Origin: Dendrocalamus latiflorus
Lineage: Eukaryota > Streptophyta > Magnoliopsida > Poales > Poaceae
Length of the DNA stretch: 64,000 nt
Reading direction: 5' to 3'
Assembly (NCBI GenBank): GCA_017311315.1
Contig: CM029670.1
Coordinates: 24,331,449-24,395,448, forward strand
Part shown: positions 42,957 to 53,699 of the stretch, in pieces
Layout: every line of letters begins with the position of its first letter
Numbering within the stretch: the first letter of the stretch is position 1
The notes under the pieces: model-generated
Told to the model about the DNA's origin: nothing
What the model saw: only the letters and a program-made list of their open reading frames with translations
Databases searched by the model: none
Translations under genes and position numbers: made by a program

Positions 42957-44884
42957 TGTAATACCCTGATCATCGACTCGGCGTAAGTTTTAAAATAATC
43001 GCGGAGTCGCCGGTTTTTCGGTAAATCGCAGGAAGGAAAAAAATAAAAATTGTAGAACCGTATAAAATGAATAAAATAAATTAAATTAAAACGTCTGAGT
43101 GGGCTGCCTGGGGAGTGGGCCGACCGCCTTGGGCCGGAGGCCCAAGGGGTGGCCGCACCTCCCCTCCCCCTCCCCAAAAACCCTAGCCCTTTTTCTCCCC
43201 CCTCTCCCATCCCTTTGCAGCCGCCACCCCCCTTCCTCCACCCCCTGGGCGCAGCCCTCTTCCCCCCTCCATCACCCCCCACAAGTGCTGCTGCCATTGG
43301 AGCCAAGGAGAGGAAGGAGAAGGAGAAGAAGGAAGGAGAAGGAAGAAGAAGAAGAGGAGGAGGAAAAAAAGGGGTGATCCATCATCTAGGTAATTTTTCC
43401 TCATCCTAAACCCTCTGTTCTATGGAATAATTAGGGTTCTTGGCACGGATTTTGAAGGTAGTTAATAGATTAATTGCCCGATTAGAGATTAGCTGATGTC
43501 TGCCTGTAGATTGATTCGCGCAGTGTGTCTGTTCGTGAGGTTTTGACCTAGTAAACGAATTTTCCTGCAAACCTTCCCAAAAGGAAAGTTGTAGAGTACT
43601 TCCAGACGCATCTTCTGTATTTGTTTCGGAATTTTATGCCTTGTTATCTGGGAGTTACAGGGTCGGGAATACTGCTGTTCGTCAGGCGAGCAGATTGGTA
43701 CAGACCGACGGTAATCTGGGAATTAGAGGTCGTAAATGATTTTTATGACCATGACCGTAATTGAGAAAGTTGTAGATAATTTAGAGATATAGCGTCTGTA
43801 TAAAATTCAGAATTTTTAGACCCTTTTACTGATGTTGGGACGCATTTGTTTATTGCTGTCCAATCTGCCAGAACAGAGTTCTTCCTCTGTTTTGGGCATT
43901 AAATTACACCTAGCTGTGATCAAAATAAAAATAGGTGTTCTACATGAAAAATGTAGGATTTTAAGTGATGAATCCAGAGAGATATCGTTTTCTGTAAATG
44001 GATCAATATTTTTTAAAGTTACGAAAATGTTAAGCAGCGCTGCTGCAAAGGGTAATTTGCTGAATTGTTGAGCGGAGAGGAGTTTGTGCGGGTTCGGGGT
44101 TCTAGCGACGTTTTTAATTATTAATGTCATGTTTGTATGCTGTAGCTGTGTGCTGAGAGTTGCCTTTTGGACAGGTGGTCTTGTCCCTGAGCGCTCTTGA
44201 TTTTACTTCGCTTCGTCGGTTTGAGGCAAGTAAACGTAGCGGTGGTTGCTACCGTTTAACTTGTTATTCCTTCTACTTGCAGTTTACATTATTATCGTAA
44301 TTTGATACATTATGCCATGATTGCATGATAATTTAATTGTGGAGATGGTAGCAAGTACTTATCCATTGATATGTTGATAATCTGCTAGTAGCCATGTGGA
44401 AATCTTGCTTAATGTTATAATGTGGAACATGAAAATAACATGTGGTGGATGTGGATATGTCGTGAGCATGTTGATGCTCCTTTGAGGATGGATTAATGTG
44501 ACTTGTGATTATCATATCATATCATGTCATATGCATACGTGGATGTCGCCGCACATAGCCGCGACTGTACCGGTACAGCATCGTATATTGCCGTAATACG
44601 ATGCACCTCTTATCCCGCGGGAAGCATCGTATATTGCCGTAATACGATGCACCTCAAATCCTGCCCTGGAAAGAGTGATGTGGAGCATAGCATTCATATG
44701 CATTGCATTGTGGAAAGATTCATTTGCATACATATGCAATATGTTGTGGTGAAGTTATTTTGTGGAATATTCAACTCATAGTTGTAATGTGGATTATACA
44801 ACTTCATAGTTGTAATGTGGAATTGGCTCGTTGTAGAGCAGTTTTAGTAGCATCCCAAGGCAATGTGGGTCCTGGGGTGTTACA
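42957..44884 (-). mobile_element. Solo LTR with perfect 5-bp target duplication
   Basis: Starts TGTAATACCCTGATC and ends GGGGTGTTACA (TGTAACACCCC on the minus strand); GTGGA is at 42,952-42,956 and 44,885-44,889. No internal retrotransposon sequence, so this is an LTR left by LTR-LTR recombination, 1,928 bases. Contains AG-rich sequence at 43,300-43,370. Orientation is a guess. ORFs inside are incidental. Confidence 0.9.
44577..44655. repeat. Tandem hairpin unit in the solo LTR
   Basis: Two direct copies of a segment containing CATCGTATATTGCCGTAATACGATG without its ends merged: an 8-base stem (CATCGTAT/ATACGATG) and 9-base loop, followed in both copies by CACCTC. Confidence 0.85.
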
Positions 44885-45378
44885 GTGGATCTCAATATCG
44901 ATCCATTTGCGGCAGGCACATAGGGGTTCCGAGGACTGTAAATACAGAAGAGATATTGTTAGTGTGTGCTGTGAAGGAGAAAAGGTAGGGAAAATGGTGC
45001 ACCAGGTCTTTACCAGCTGCCGATAGGTTGCGGTGTCTAGACGGCAGTCGGGGTAGTCACTGGAATAGTTTGCGCAACCCCAGTAACGCATACCTAAGAT
45101 GATGCAGTGCTTAAACTTGAAGAACTTGCAAGTGTCTCCGTACCAACAAAGGGGGGTGTCTCCCCCTCGGGTGGGAGTTGTGACGAACGCTTGGTGGGAA
45201 CGTTCGGGATGGGGTTGTTGCTACGGGGCCCCTCATTGCAGGGAGCTGACCTCGTGGCACGTTGGGCTTGTTCTGCCTGGACTGCAATAGCCCTTATTTT
45301 CTCATCGCGGGCGATAGTTGACCGTGCTAGGTCATAAACAATAAAAGAAATCAAGAGGTAACAAACATGTTTGAACAA

Positions 45379-47380
45379 TAAGGAATTAAAAATTTAAAGA
45401 TAAGAATCTGAAAAGATGATCCAAAATAGAAGGAAGAGATTTGACTTAAAAATATAAAATGCCATCTTTGAAAATAATAACATAAATAGTAAAAAATAAT
45501 AAAAGAATAAAATACAGACATAAATGTATATATGGATAAACAAATAAGAATTATGATGATAAAAGATACAAAGTAGTTTAAATGTGAGTTAAAATAATAA
45601 GAACCAAAACCTGGAAAATCAAATTAAATAAAAGTGCACTCAAACTCAGGTGCAACTTCGAGGTTTTCAAACTTAAAATTCAAAACTCAATTATAGACTT
45701 AAGTCTCAAAATAATCAGAGTGCAAATTAAAATTTCAAGAATTAATCAAGGAAAAAAAATCGAAAGTAGAGGAATATTAAATTTGTAATTAGATATTTGA
45801 ACCCATATTTGAATTAGAAATTCAAAAATTCAAGAGATAATAAAGTCGTCTATTTATCTCTCATTCTTTTCTCCTATTTCTCATCTTCACTGTGACTGCC
45901 AAGTGGGCCTCATCCCCAGTCCTTCTCTCTCCCTTCCCTCTCATTCTCCCTGCCAGTGGGCCCGAACCCCCGCACGGCGCCCTTCTCCTTTCCTCTTTCT
46001 CCCTCCTCCCCCACTCGTTGCTTCTTTGATTTCCGACCGCAGCTCCTGTGCGCACGTCGTCCCGCCTGCGCGTGTGCACGACGCCCCCGTCTCCTCCACG
46101 CTGCCCTGTCAAAGGCCATGAGGCACGCGCCCCCGAATCCCGGTTGCCGCCCACGCGCCGCGCGATCCCCGTCGGCCCCCGTCGACTCGCACCGCCTGCC
46201 CTGTCGCCGCCCGGTTCCCCGCCAAGTCCGTCGCTTATAAAAGCCATTGGAGCTCACCAATGTCCTCCTCGCGCTTCCCTCATCCACCCACCGCGACGAA
46301 TCGCCCCCAAAGCTCCGAGATCGCCGGAGAGGCTCTCTTCCCCGAAAGCGGCCGCCGCTGCCAATCTCGCCGCTGCTCCCTCCTCGGCGACTCCCGGACC
46401 AATTCCCCGCCCTGAGAGCATCCACTCAACGTCCCGATTCTCCTCCGACTACCGGCCGAGGCTATTGCCGCCGGTGCACCGCCAGCGCCACACGCCACCG
46501 CCGCCCGACCCCGGCCTCCGCCGCCAGCTCCCCTCGGCACACCTCCCGCACGGCTAGCCCTTTGGTAAGATTCCCCGTGCCCTCCTCCAGCTCACGCCCA
46601 CGTCAATTTTCATCTTCCCCCACGCCGACGCCGCCGCCCCGTAGCCCCCTCGCCGCCGGTCGCTTCGGGCTGCCGCCCGCTTCCCCTGCCGCCGCTCCGG
46701 CCAACACGCCGCCTCCTACAGATTGGCTACCTCCCCCAGTCTCCATTTTGGTGGTCCCCAGATACCCTCCGGCCGCCGCTCGCCGCCGGCAAGACTGCTC
46801 TCCACCGGCGACGATTACTCTGTTTTGAGCCAGCCACTACCAAGCATAACTAATTAAGTGCGCCTTCTTTATCAGTCCTGGGCCTCTGCCCAGATGGTCA
46901 CCAGCACCAGCTACACATCCGCTTTCCGTGAGGTCTTGAGTTCGATTACAGCCACCCGCACTATTTCCACCCCATTTTTAATCCAATTTTTGTGACCCAT
47001 TTTAATTAGTAAAAATTTAGGAAAATTTTAGAATAATTTAGAGCAACTAATAAATTTTATTAGCATATAAATGAGCTTCTCAACTATTTTAATCATGAGT
47101 AATCATCATATGCTAATAAAACTTAACTAGGATGAAAATGAGATTATTTGTGATGTAAATTTGGATTAGTTCACATGATTAATTAATATGATTTGAATAA
47201 TTATCTAGAAGATTAAATATTAATTAAAGACATTATGACTTTTGCCAAATGTCCAAATTTAACAAAGACTGCCCCTGCATAAAATTAAAATATATGTTTT
47301 AACATATAGCATACCGCCATTAAACAAACCTCTTGGTAGATTTAATTAATAACTATATGAAGACATGAACCCATATAACA
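45379..47380. other. AT-rich to GC-rich unassigned region
   Basis: 45,379-45,850 is AT-rich without genes. 45,900-46,830 is strongly C-rich, with TATAAAAG at 46,235 on the plus strand; its long open frames are Pro/Arg/Ser-rich and overlap on both strands, so they look like GC-driven artefacts. 46,860-46,965 holds a tRNA-promoter-like 'gagttcgattac' word. 46,970-47,380 is AT-rich. The layout could be an LTR promoter and leader of a gypsy element, but I could not find its ends. Confidence 0.4.
46235..46242 (+). promoter_or_regulatory. TATA box in the GC-rich block
   Basis: TATAAAAG about 10 bases before a C-rich leader-like region. The transcript it would drive is not identified. Confidence 0.4.
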
Positions 47381-47385
47381 AGCCA

Positions 47386-47550
47386 TTAAAGATTAATCTT
47401 TTTAGTTCGTGCTCGCGTAATCGGTCCGATTAGAATGTCCTCATTATCATGTACACTCGAAATGATGGACAATGGACTAGTGTCGACGAGACCTTCTAAA
47501 CACATCTTCACTTTAGCCTTGTACAGATCGAGTATGGGCCTGTATATAAT
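47386..47550 (-). pseudogene. Possible gypsy polyprotein tail
   Basis: Minus strand reads DNEDILIGPITRARTKKINL to a stop at 47,386. A GP-x-TRARxKK word near the end of a frame is common in plant Ty3/gypsy polyproteins. Nothing else of such an element is readable nearby. Confidence 0.35.
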
Positions 47551-47871
47551 TAAATAAAATAGTAGTAAATCTGTATCTCTAAATATAATAATTAAAGACC
47601 CAATTAAATTAGAGTTCACCTGATAATATTTAATGCGGCTCAATAATTCTTTCCAGTTAAATAATATATTTAATTGAGAAGTGCAAGACATGAGCGTATC
47701 CGCGTCATCTGTTGAGGCGGGGCGACTGCTAGGTAGCGGCGTTTGCACTGCGGCCGCGGATGGTGGAGGCGGGGTGACTGCTGGGCGTGCGGTGGGAGGT
47801 GCCCAAGGTTTTATATGACAGGTGCTTACCATGCTTAGATAAATATAAATTTATAATTATAATTGACAGTG

Positions 47872-47945
47872 GGGTACAATAGTCTGGTGGTAAACGCCTT
47901 GGCCTCCTAGCTAGGAGGTTGCTGGTTCGATTCCTCCACACCCCA
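47872..47945 (+). repeat. tRNA-like / SINE-like segment
   Basis: Contains an A-box-like 'tctggtggtaaacg' and a B-box-like 'GGTTCGATTCC', an anticodon-arm-like palindrome CCTCCTAG/CTAGGAGG, and a GGGGT/ACCCC pair at the ends. The T stem and lower acceptor stem do not pair, so a functional tRNA is unlikely. A T-rich tail follows, as in tRNA-derived SINEs. Confidence 0.45.
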
Positions 47946-48084
47946 TGGTTTTTGTTTTTATTTTTTCTATTCTAATTTTTTATCCTCTCCTATTTTGTCA
48001 AGTGAGACCTCCTCAACTGCATTTTAGTTGTTACTTTTCAATTTTTTTATCTCCTCTAGAAATTAATAACTATAGATAATATAA

Positions 48085-48602
48085 TTCCTCCACACCAATT
48101 CGGCCCTTGCGTTGAGCAATTAGGCCCACGAAAACAAAGCGTTGTAATAACAGATTATTGCCACGAACAATCATCATATATAGCAACACATTTATTTTGT
48201 GGCAATACAAACTCATTTCATACACATTGTACAGGAACCTTTTGCAACGCAATTGATGACTATGACAACGCAATATTATTGTGGCAATATTGTCACCCAC
48301 TCGCAACGAAATTCTATAAGGTGGCAATACCTCCTAACTATTACAACGAAAATCAATATTATCACAACGCAAGACAACCGTGGCAATAAAGTCATACTAC
48401 TCGCAAGCATTTTCTAAATGGTGGCGATAAAGCCACCTTATTACAACGAATTCAATGACTATCGCAACGCAATATTTTAGAGGCAATACTGTGCACATAT
48501 CGCCACGATTTTGGCAAAACGTTGCAATAGCACATACCTATTGCAACTAATTTAGTGTCGTTGCGATGCGTTTCGTGGCTAAAGGGTCGGAATCTAGTAG
48601 TG
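48085..48602 (-). mobile_element. One end of a second CACTA-like element
   Basis: The minus strand begins CACTACTAGATTCCG at 48,602. Inside are many copies of short motifs such as GTGGCAATA and CGCAACG in both orientations, typical subterminal repeats and unlike those of the larger CACTA. The other terminus is not found; homology fades near 48,085. It sits inside a minus-strand coding start. Confidence 0.7.
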
Positions 48603-48665
48603 TCGTGGGTCTCCTCCCATTGATTCACCATCTTGTCCCATTGCTTTTTCTGCCTTTTGTCCATG
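48602..48665 (-). pseudogene. Start of an unidentified gene, cut by the CACTA end
   Basis: Minus-strand ATG at 48,665 opens MDKRQKKQWDKMVNQWEETH, then runs into the CACTA terminus at 48,602. A TATA box (TATAAATT on the minus strand, near 48,745) lies about 80 bases upstream. I do not recognise the family; the charged Trp-containing start resembles Myb/SANT-like proteins only loosely. Confidence 0.45.
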
Positions 48666-48822
48666 CCGGTGAGGTGAAGGAAGCGCGGTGTAGTGTGGGA
48701 TTTGGTCGTGTAGTGTTCCCTGCGAAATGGAATGTACCCCAATTTATAGGGTCCGTTTTTTCTCTACTCGTACGTGTAAAACTGGTGCGCGTGGTCCTGG
48801 CACTAAGTAAAGCTAGGCCATG

Positions 48823-49490
48823 CTGTTATGTCACCGCGAAAAGCTAGGGCCATGCCATATGACTGTGCAAAGCTAGCCTCATTTGTCATATCTCTGTGCA
48901 AAGCTGCCCTCTTATGTCATGTCTCTGTACAAAGCTGCCCCCTTTTGTCATGTCAGTACACAAAGCTGCCCCTTTTGTCTTGTCACTACGCAAAGCTGCC
49001 CCCTTTTTGTCATGTCACTGCGCAAAGCTACCCTCTTTTGTCATGTCACTGATCAAAGCTGCCCCCTTTTTGTCATGTCACTGATCAAAACTGCCCCCTT
49101 TTGTCATGTCACTACGCAAAGCTGCCCCTTTTGTCATGTCACTGCGCAAAGCTGCCCTCTTTTGTCATGTCACTGATCAAAGCTACCCTCTTTTGTCATA
49201 TCACTGCGCAAAGCTGCCCCCTTTTGTCATGTCACTGTGCAAAGCTGCCCCCCTTTGTCATGTCTCTATGCAAAGCTGAACTCTTTTGTCATGTCACTGC
49301 GCAAAGTTGACCTATGTTGTCATGTCATTATGCAAAGCTGCCCCCTTTTGTCATGTCACTATGCAAAGCTGGCTTCTTATGTCATGTCTATTTGCAAAGC
49401 TGGACTCTTTTGTCATATCTCTAGACAAAAGCTGCCCTCTGTTGTCATGTCTCTGGACAAAGCTGTCCGATTTTGTCATGTGGTCATTAC
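48823..49490 (+). repeat. 32-base minisatellite, about 21 copies
   Basis: The unit is approximately TGTCATGTCACTGCGC then AAAGCTGCCCCCTTTT, with length varying 29-33 and substitutions mainly in the ACTGCGC part. It lies between two divergent TATA boxes (near 48,745 on the minus strand and 49,509 on the plus strand). The repetitive ORFs inside it are products of the repeat. Confidence 0.95.
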
Positions 49491-49507
49491 ACTAAGTTCT
49501 CTTGTTC

Positions 49508-49515
49508 TATATAAA
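49508..49515 (+). promoter_or_regulatory. TATA box of the GRF-finger pseudogene
   Basis: CTATATAAAAAG directly after the minisatellite, about 95 bases before the ATG at 49,606. Confidence 0.65.
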
Positions 49516-49605
49516 AAGCACAGTTGGGTTTCCATGAAAGTAGGAGTAGAGAACCCTGTAAATCGAATGAAGAAGGACCTTCTCCGTCGTGTATATATAC
49601 ATACC

Positions 49606-50252
49606 ATGGCGGACGCCGAGGGGTCAGTCGGAGCGGGGTCTCCAAAGGAAGACCTTCCCGTGGAAAGGAGGGAGGACTTTAGTCCTAACTACCGCTTGAT
49701 ACCTAGGAGGCGTGCTCAACCAGTGTGGCCAAAATACAGACACAATGAGGACGCGGTCGTGTAGGTCATCGAAGGCCATTTCGATGGTGGACGACGTTTC
49801 TTCTAATGCCCACACTCCGGGGTACAAATTGCTAATAGTACATTTTTTGTTACTCCTTACAGAGCCTCTATGTTTACCGTCCTTTCCCGCAGATGGCAAA
49901 ATGTGACTTCACCCATTGGATCGACCCTCCTCATGAACTGTATATTGTTAGGTACGTGGATACATTATGGGATCGAATCTTTAAGTTGGAGGAGCGACTC
50001 AACACTCTCAATGTGGAGAACAATGACATCCGCCAATAGATGCAATGCGAGAGGGGCAACGAGGAGTTTGTCAACATAAGAAGCTCGTATGATCTGACAT
50101 GTTGCTGTGCAAACCCTAGCTGCATATGTGCGTGCCACTACAACAATGGCCAGCCCCGTCCGAGGCGGCCCCCTCAGCAATACTCCATGTGGGTGCCACA
50201 AGGCTCGTTTGACTATAGGCAACGAGGTGTATGGTTGTACCGTAGTATGTAG
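49606..50252 (+). pseudogene. GRF-type zinc-finger protein, two exons, two stops
   Basis: Exon 1 (49,606-49,821) starts MADAEGSVGAGSPKEDLP, continues WPKYRHNEDAVV and GHFDGGRRFF, then a TAA where Gln or Arg is expected before CPHSG. A 41-base intron (49,822-49,862) keeps the frame. Exon 2 gives KCDFTHWIDPPHELYIVRYV, a short coiled coil (WDRIFKLEERLNTLNVENN), a TAG (CAG expected), a Cys-rich CCCANPSCICACHY and a basic Pro-rich tail ending at 50,252. GRRFF-x-CP...C-x-F-x-x-W-I-D-P-P is the plant GRF finger; the first Cys pair is degraded (WPKY). About 200 residues. Such genes are multicopy in grasses; its partner at 42,649-45,378 is related in type but on the other strand. Confidence 0.7.
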
Positions 50253-53100
50253 GAGTGTTGTTCGAATAAATGTGCAATGTTGTAAGCATGTAATGGATTG
50301 GTTATTATCTTCGTGCGGTTGCCATCATTGAAGTTCACTATTCGTTTGGAGTGTGCATCGAGTAGGTAACGAGGAGTACAAGTAAGCACGGCACAGTACT
50401 AAAAAGTTCACATCGTAAATAATAAATGTAAGCAGTACATGAACAAACGGTGTACAGTCAGGACTACCCTCAGTCACCACCCTGGCCTGCCCCGTCTCCA
50501 CACCCGTGTCCTCCGTACGGCCCTGCTTGGCCATCCTCCGCAGCAACGGGTGACGACGCCTGTCAGACCCAGATTTTACCATCTGGAATCCTTTGTGATT
50601 CCACTGCACTATTCCCAGGATCAGTAGATAGTGCTCATAGATATAGTATTGAATTTCAAAATTCATATCATGCGGAAGCGTAAATATAATAATAGACTTA
50701 CTCATGGGCCGATTAGGCCGAATCAATAAAATACAGTAGCGGAAACGAAGCATACAGGTCGGACGCTCAGGACATACCCACAGGCAGCCAACTTGATGTT
50801 CGCAACCTAATTCTTGACACCTCATCAACTTCGTCATCATGTCCAGTTGTATTGCCAAAGCGTAGTGACTTGAATCCTGATTCTGGATTAGTTGTAAGAG
50901 CGAGGGTGAGCACAAACCACTGTGCTCTGCGAGCCAATACACAGGATGCAAATAATTAATATGCATGGCTAATCAAGGAAAGGCTCGAGTTATTTTATTT
51001 GCCATAAATTGCTTTCGAAATATGATATATAGAAATTTCCTGAGACCTAGCAGTTTGGACTAAAACATAATGTGTGAAAGATTGCAATAATAATAGCGAT
51101 CCAGATTTCATCCACTGTTACATGGCCTCTGCACCATATGCTAACATTTAAGCGTTATAACCGCTTACATTACCACTAGGATGACACCCAGGACAGCTCA
51201 AATCAGGGCTTTCCACTGTCCTTCACATTTCCAATCCCACCCACAAAGTTGTTTTTGAAATAGAACTATATCTGGTGAAGTTCCCATGTCTGCCCTTGAC
51301 CGTTGGCACGACTATTCAAATAGTTTTGACTCTACAGAGTTTGTACACTTTCACCACAAGAGACAATACGCTCGTTGCCCCACATGATTCCTTAGTTACG
51401 TGGTTGAGTAGATCATCACAGTGACTTTTCAAAATATCTAGCCCCTGTTGTCATCTCAACCTATGGGCTGCTCCCACTTGCGGTGGGTCCCATACTATGC
51501 ACGGGATGTAACCACATCTACTAGCGTAGTCGAGCTCCACTCCCCGCAACGCTAGTACGGCTAGTTACTTCACCCTCCACTCGGTGTCCCTTTAGACCCC
51601 CCCTTGCCTTTGCGTATCCACTTCCTTCCACTACCGATGAGATGAGTCCGGGGTTTCGATAAATTTACTTAGCCAAGTTGCACTTTGCAGACTTGTGGTT
51701 GTATTGTTTTACATAGGAGGTCATGACAAGATTCAGTCCTTAGTGGTATCTGGGCGGTTCTACCACTAACCCTTTTGTGCTTCCACTGCACCACTCACAC
51801 CCCCGAAACATCCGCTTAGATATTTAAGCAAGTTGGGGTCTTTTTGAAACATAAAATAATCATACCAACATATACCAGTCATTACCACCATGACTTCCCA
51901 AAATCAGTTTCTCATAATTGACAGTGATGCTTGGACATTTTTGTGCCCCGATTATGTAAACAGAGCTAAGCATGGCGTATATTTAAGGACTTATTTTTGA
52001 AAGTTTTACCATTATAATTTTTGCTAGGGTGACAAGGCTTAAATGCTCAAATATTCCAACAGAGTGTAATACTACTAAGCTAATTAATGGGCATGTAACT
52101 AGAATTCATAAAGCAACATAATTTGCATATGAAATAACAACATACAATTTAATAATTTAAAATAGAAATAATTTGCAGAAAATGTAGGTTCAACATGATC
52201 AAAGTATTGACTCGCCTTACGCGGTTTACCATGGTCTTGAGCTCACACAATACTTTTTCTTGAGCTTCTGGTCTTTTTTTTCACTTCACTCTTGATCTTG
52301 CTTGATCCCCTTATGCTTTAGGACTCCAATCAGGGAGAGAACTACCACTGGTCTGAGGCTGGTAGTATCGCTCGCCTATCTGGCGTGGCAGAACGGCTAT
52401 GTCAGACGCTCTGCAGTGACCGATGGAAAGTCAGCACGGTACTACCGCCGTTGTAACTTATGGTATTACTGCTCTACGGTAGTTCCGCAAAGTCGGCGCG
52501 GTACTACCGCTTGAGCCGAACTCCCAAAAGTCCCGAACTTAGCACTCTCTGGAAAAAGGCTCCGCTCATCCTCCGAAGCTTCTGGGCTCCGGAAGTACCG
52601 CTCTGGATAGCGGAACTACCGCACCCTGCGGTAGTTCCGGCGTTGAAATCGCCGGTACTTCCGATTCGCGAAATCTCAAATTGCTTCCGGAGGGTGCTCT
52701 CTGGAAAAAAAGGCTTCGCTTAGGTTCCGGAGCTTCCGGTCGCCGATAGTACCGATTTTAGCAGCGAAAATACCGCAGAGCCGTAGTTTCGACGTTGAAA
52801 TCTGCGGTACTACCGCTCTTCCAGACAAGCACAGTTTTGGTTTTAAAGATGATTTTAAGGAATGCATGGTTCTAGTTTGATCCAAATGGTACATAATTTT
52901 TGCTATCAAGCTACTTGCCATGATCTCTCTTTATGGTATGATTATCTAGTCTATAATCCGGTCTTACACCTTTTCTCCTAAGACCGGTAAAAATTAAAAA
53001 GGGATCCTATTCTAAGTATACCTTTGCCTTGAGCCATTTTGGGTCTTCACATTATCCTTTGGCTTGCATCTTGTCAACCACATATGGACTTAACCTTTAC
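50253..53100 (+). other. Unassigned repeat-like region
   Basis: 50,450-50,560 encodes a Pro-rich stretch (SQDYPQSPPWPAPSPHPCPP) in one plus frame, cut at 50,561 where TGTCAGACCC begins, a common terminus word of grass LTRs. From there to 53,100 there is no gene. 52,420-52,830 contains recurring 'ggtactaccgc'/'gcggtagttccg' words in both orientations. I could not find the other end of an LTR. Confidence 0.45.
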
Positions 53101-53433
53101 ATACTCATTAAACATGTTAGTCCTATATTCACATAAATTCATTAATTACCAAAACCATTTTTATGGGCCTAGATGCTTTTAGCGCTTGGCCGACGGCGTC
53201 GCTGGTGTGGGGCGGCCGGGGGGCGGCGATGACCCCAAAATATGGGACGTCGGGGAGGAGTAGATGTCCCTGGGGTAGCGGCTCTGGCCAGAAAGCACCA
53301 CGGCGGGCCGGCGGCGGTAGGGAAGCGGCCAAGTGTGGGGAGGCCGTTAATGGCGGTGGCGGCCGGAGGGAGGAGGGAGCGAGATAGGGGTAGCACGAGC
53401 AGGAGTGGGCCACGAGGAACTCACCCAGGTGGT
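53101..53433 (+). other. GC-rich segment without a supported gene
   Basis: Open frames exist on both strands but are low-complexity Pro/Arg/Gly. It directly precedes LTR-homologous sequence. Confidence 0.4.
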
Positions 53434-53690
53434 TGACGGAGTTGGAGCTACATTCATGAAGGAGCTGAGCCGCAGAACGATCAAGGATACCCGGTGAGAC
53501 AGTGAGCTCAAGCATGGCACGAGAAAGACAGGAAATATTGAAGGCGAGTTCGAACGACGGGATTGTATCATGTGACTTGAACGGGCCAGGTGAGCCGTGG
53601 TTCGGTGGAATCAAGATGGGACAGACTTGGCATGGCAAGCTAGTGGTGCACTTACACGTGGCAAGCATGGTGATTGCTTGCAATGGATAG
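53434..53690 (+). repeat. Internal fragment of the long copia LTR
   Basis: Matches 57,775-58,050 and 16,270-16,545 (for example 'gaggagctgag...agaacgat', 'gtgagacagtgagctcaagcatgg'). It joins copia pol sequence abruptly at about 53,695, so the 5' LTR, gag and front of pol are deleted. Confidence 0.75.
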
Positions 53691-53699
53691 TGATGTCAG

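Larger units (their letters stand above)
42649..45378 (-). pseudogene. GRF-type zinc-finger / coiled-coil gene split by a solo LTR
   Basis: Minus-strand pieces: 45,378-45,014 and 44,935-44,885, then, after the LTR, 42,956-42,649. The first part gives a Pro-rich segment, then PLCWYGDTCKFFKFK and GMRYWGCANYSSDYPDC; a 78-base GT-AG intron follows; then EPLCACRKWIDIEIH. The Cys spacing with R-Y-W-x-C and KWID is that of plant GRF zinc fingers, which bind single-stranded nucleic acid in other proteins. The frame crosses the LTR site exactly and continues as FEEWNVARSSEMQEEEHRKN, a long charged coiled coil, ending VGWVSHT. One TGA follows LEDQ, likely from CGA. The beginning is not defined (frame change near 45,120). 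Not known whether it was a host gene or a transposon passenger. Confidence 0.75.

Noticed and set aside
45903..46828. Several long open frames on both strands in the GC-rich block
   Set aside because: Pro/Arg/Ser-rich, mutually overlapping, no domain, and expected by chance at this base composition.
47872..47945. Functional tRNA gene
   Set aside because: A- and B-box-like words and an anticodon-arm palindrome are there, but the T stem and two acceptor pairs fail; more like a SINE.
48823..49490. CRISPR-like array
   Set aside because: Repeats are head-to-tail with no unique spacers, in plant DNA; a minisatellite.
48883..49764. Repetitive Cys/Ser/Lys-rich proteins of 60-175 residues
   Set aside because: They read straight through the 32-base minisatellite in several frames; no start context or domain.
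53129..53683. 184-residue minus-strand frame
   Set aside because: Its larger part is antisense to LTR-homologous sequence and the rest is Pro-rich low complexity.
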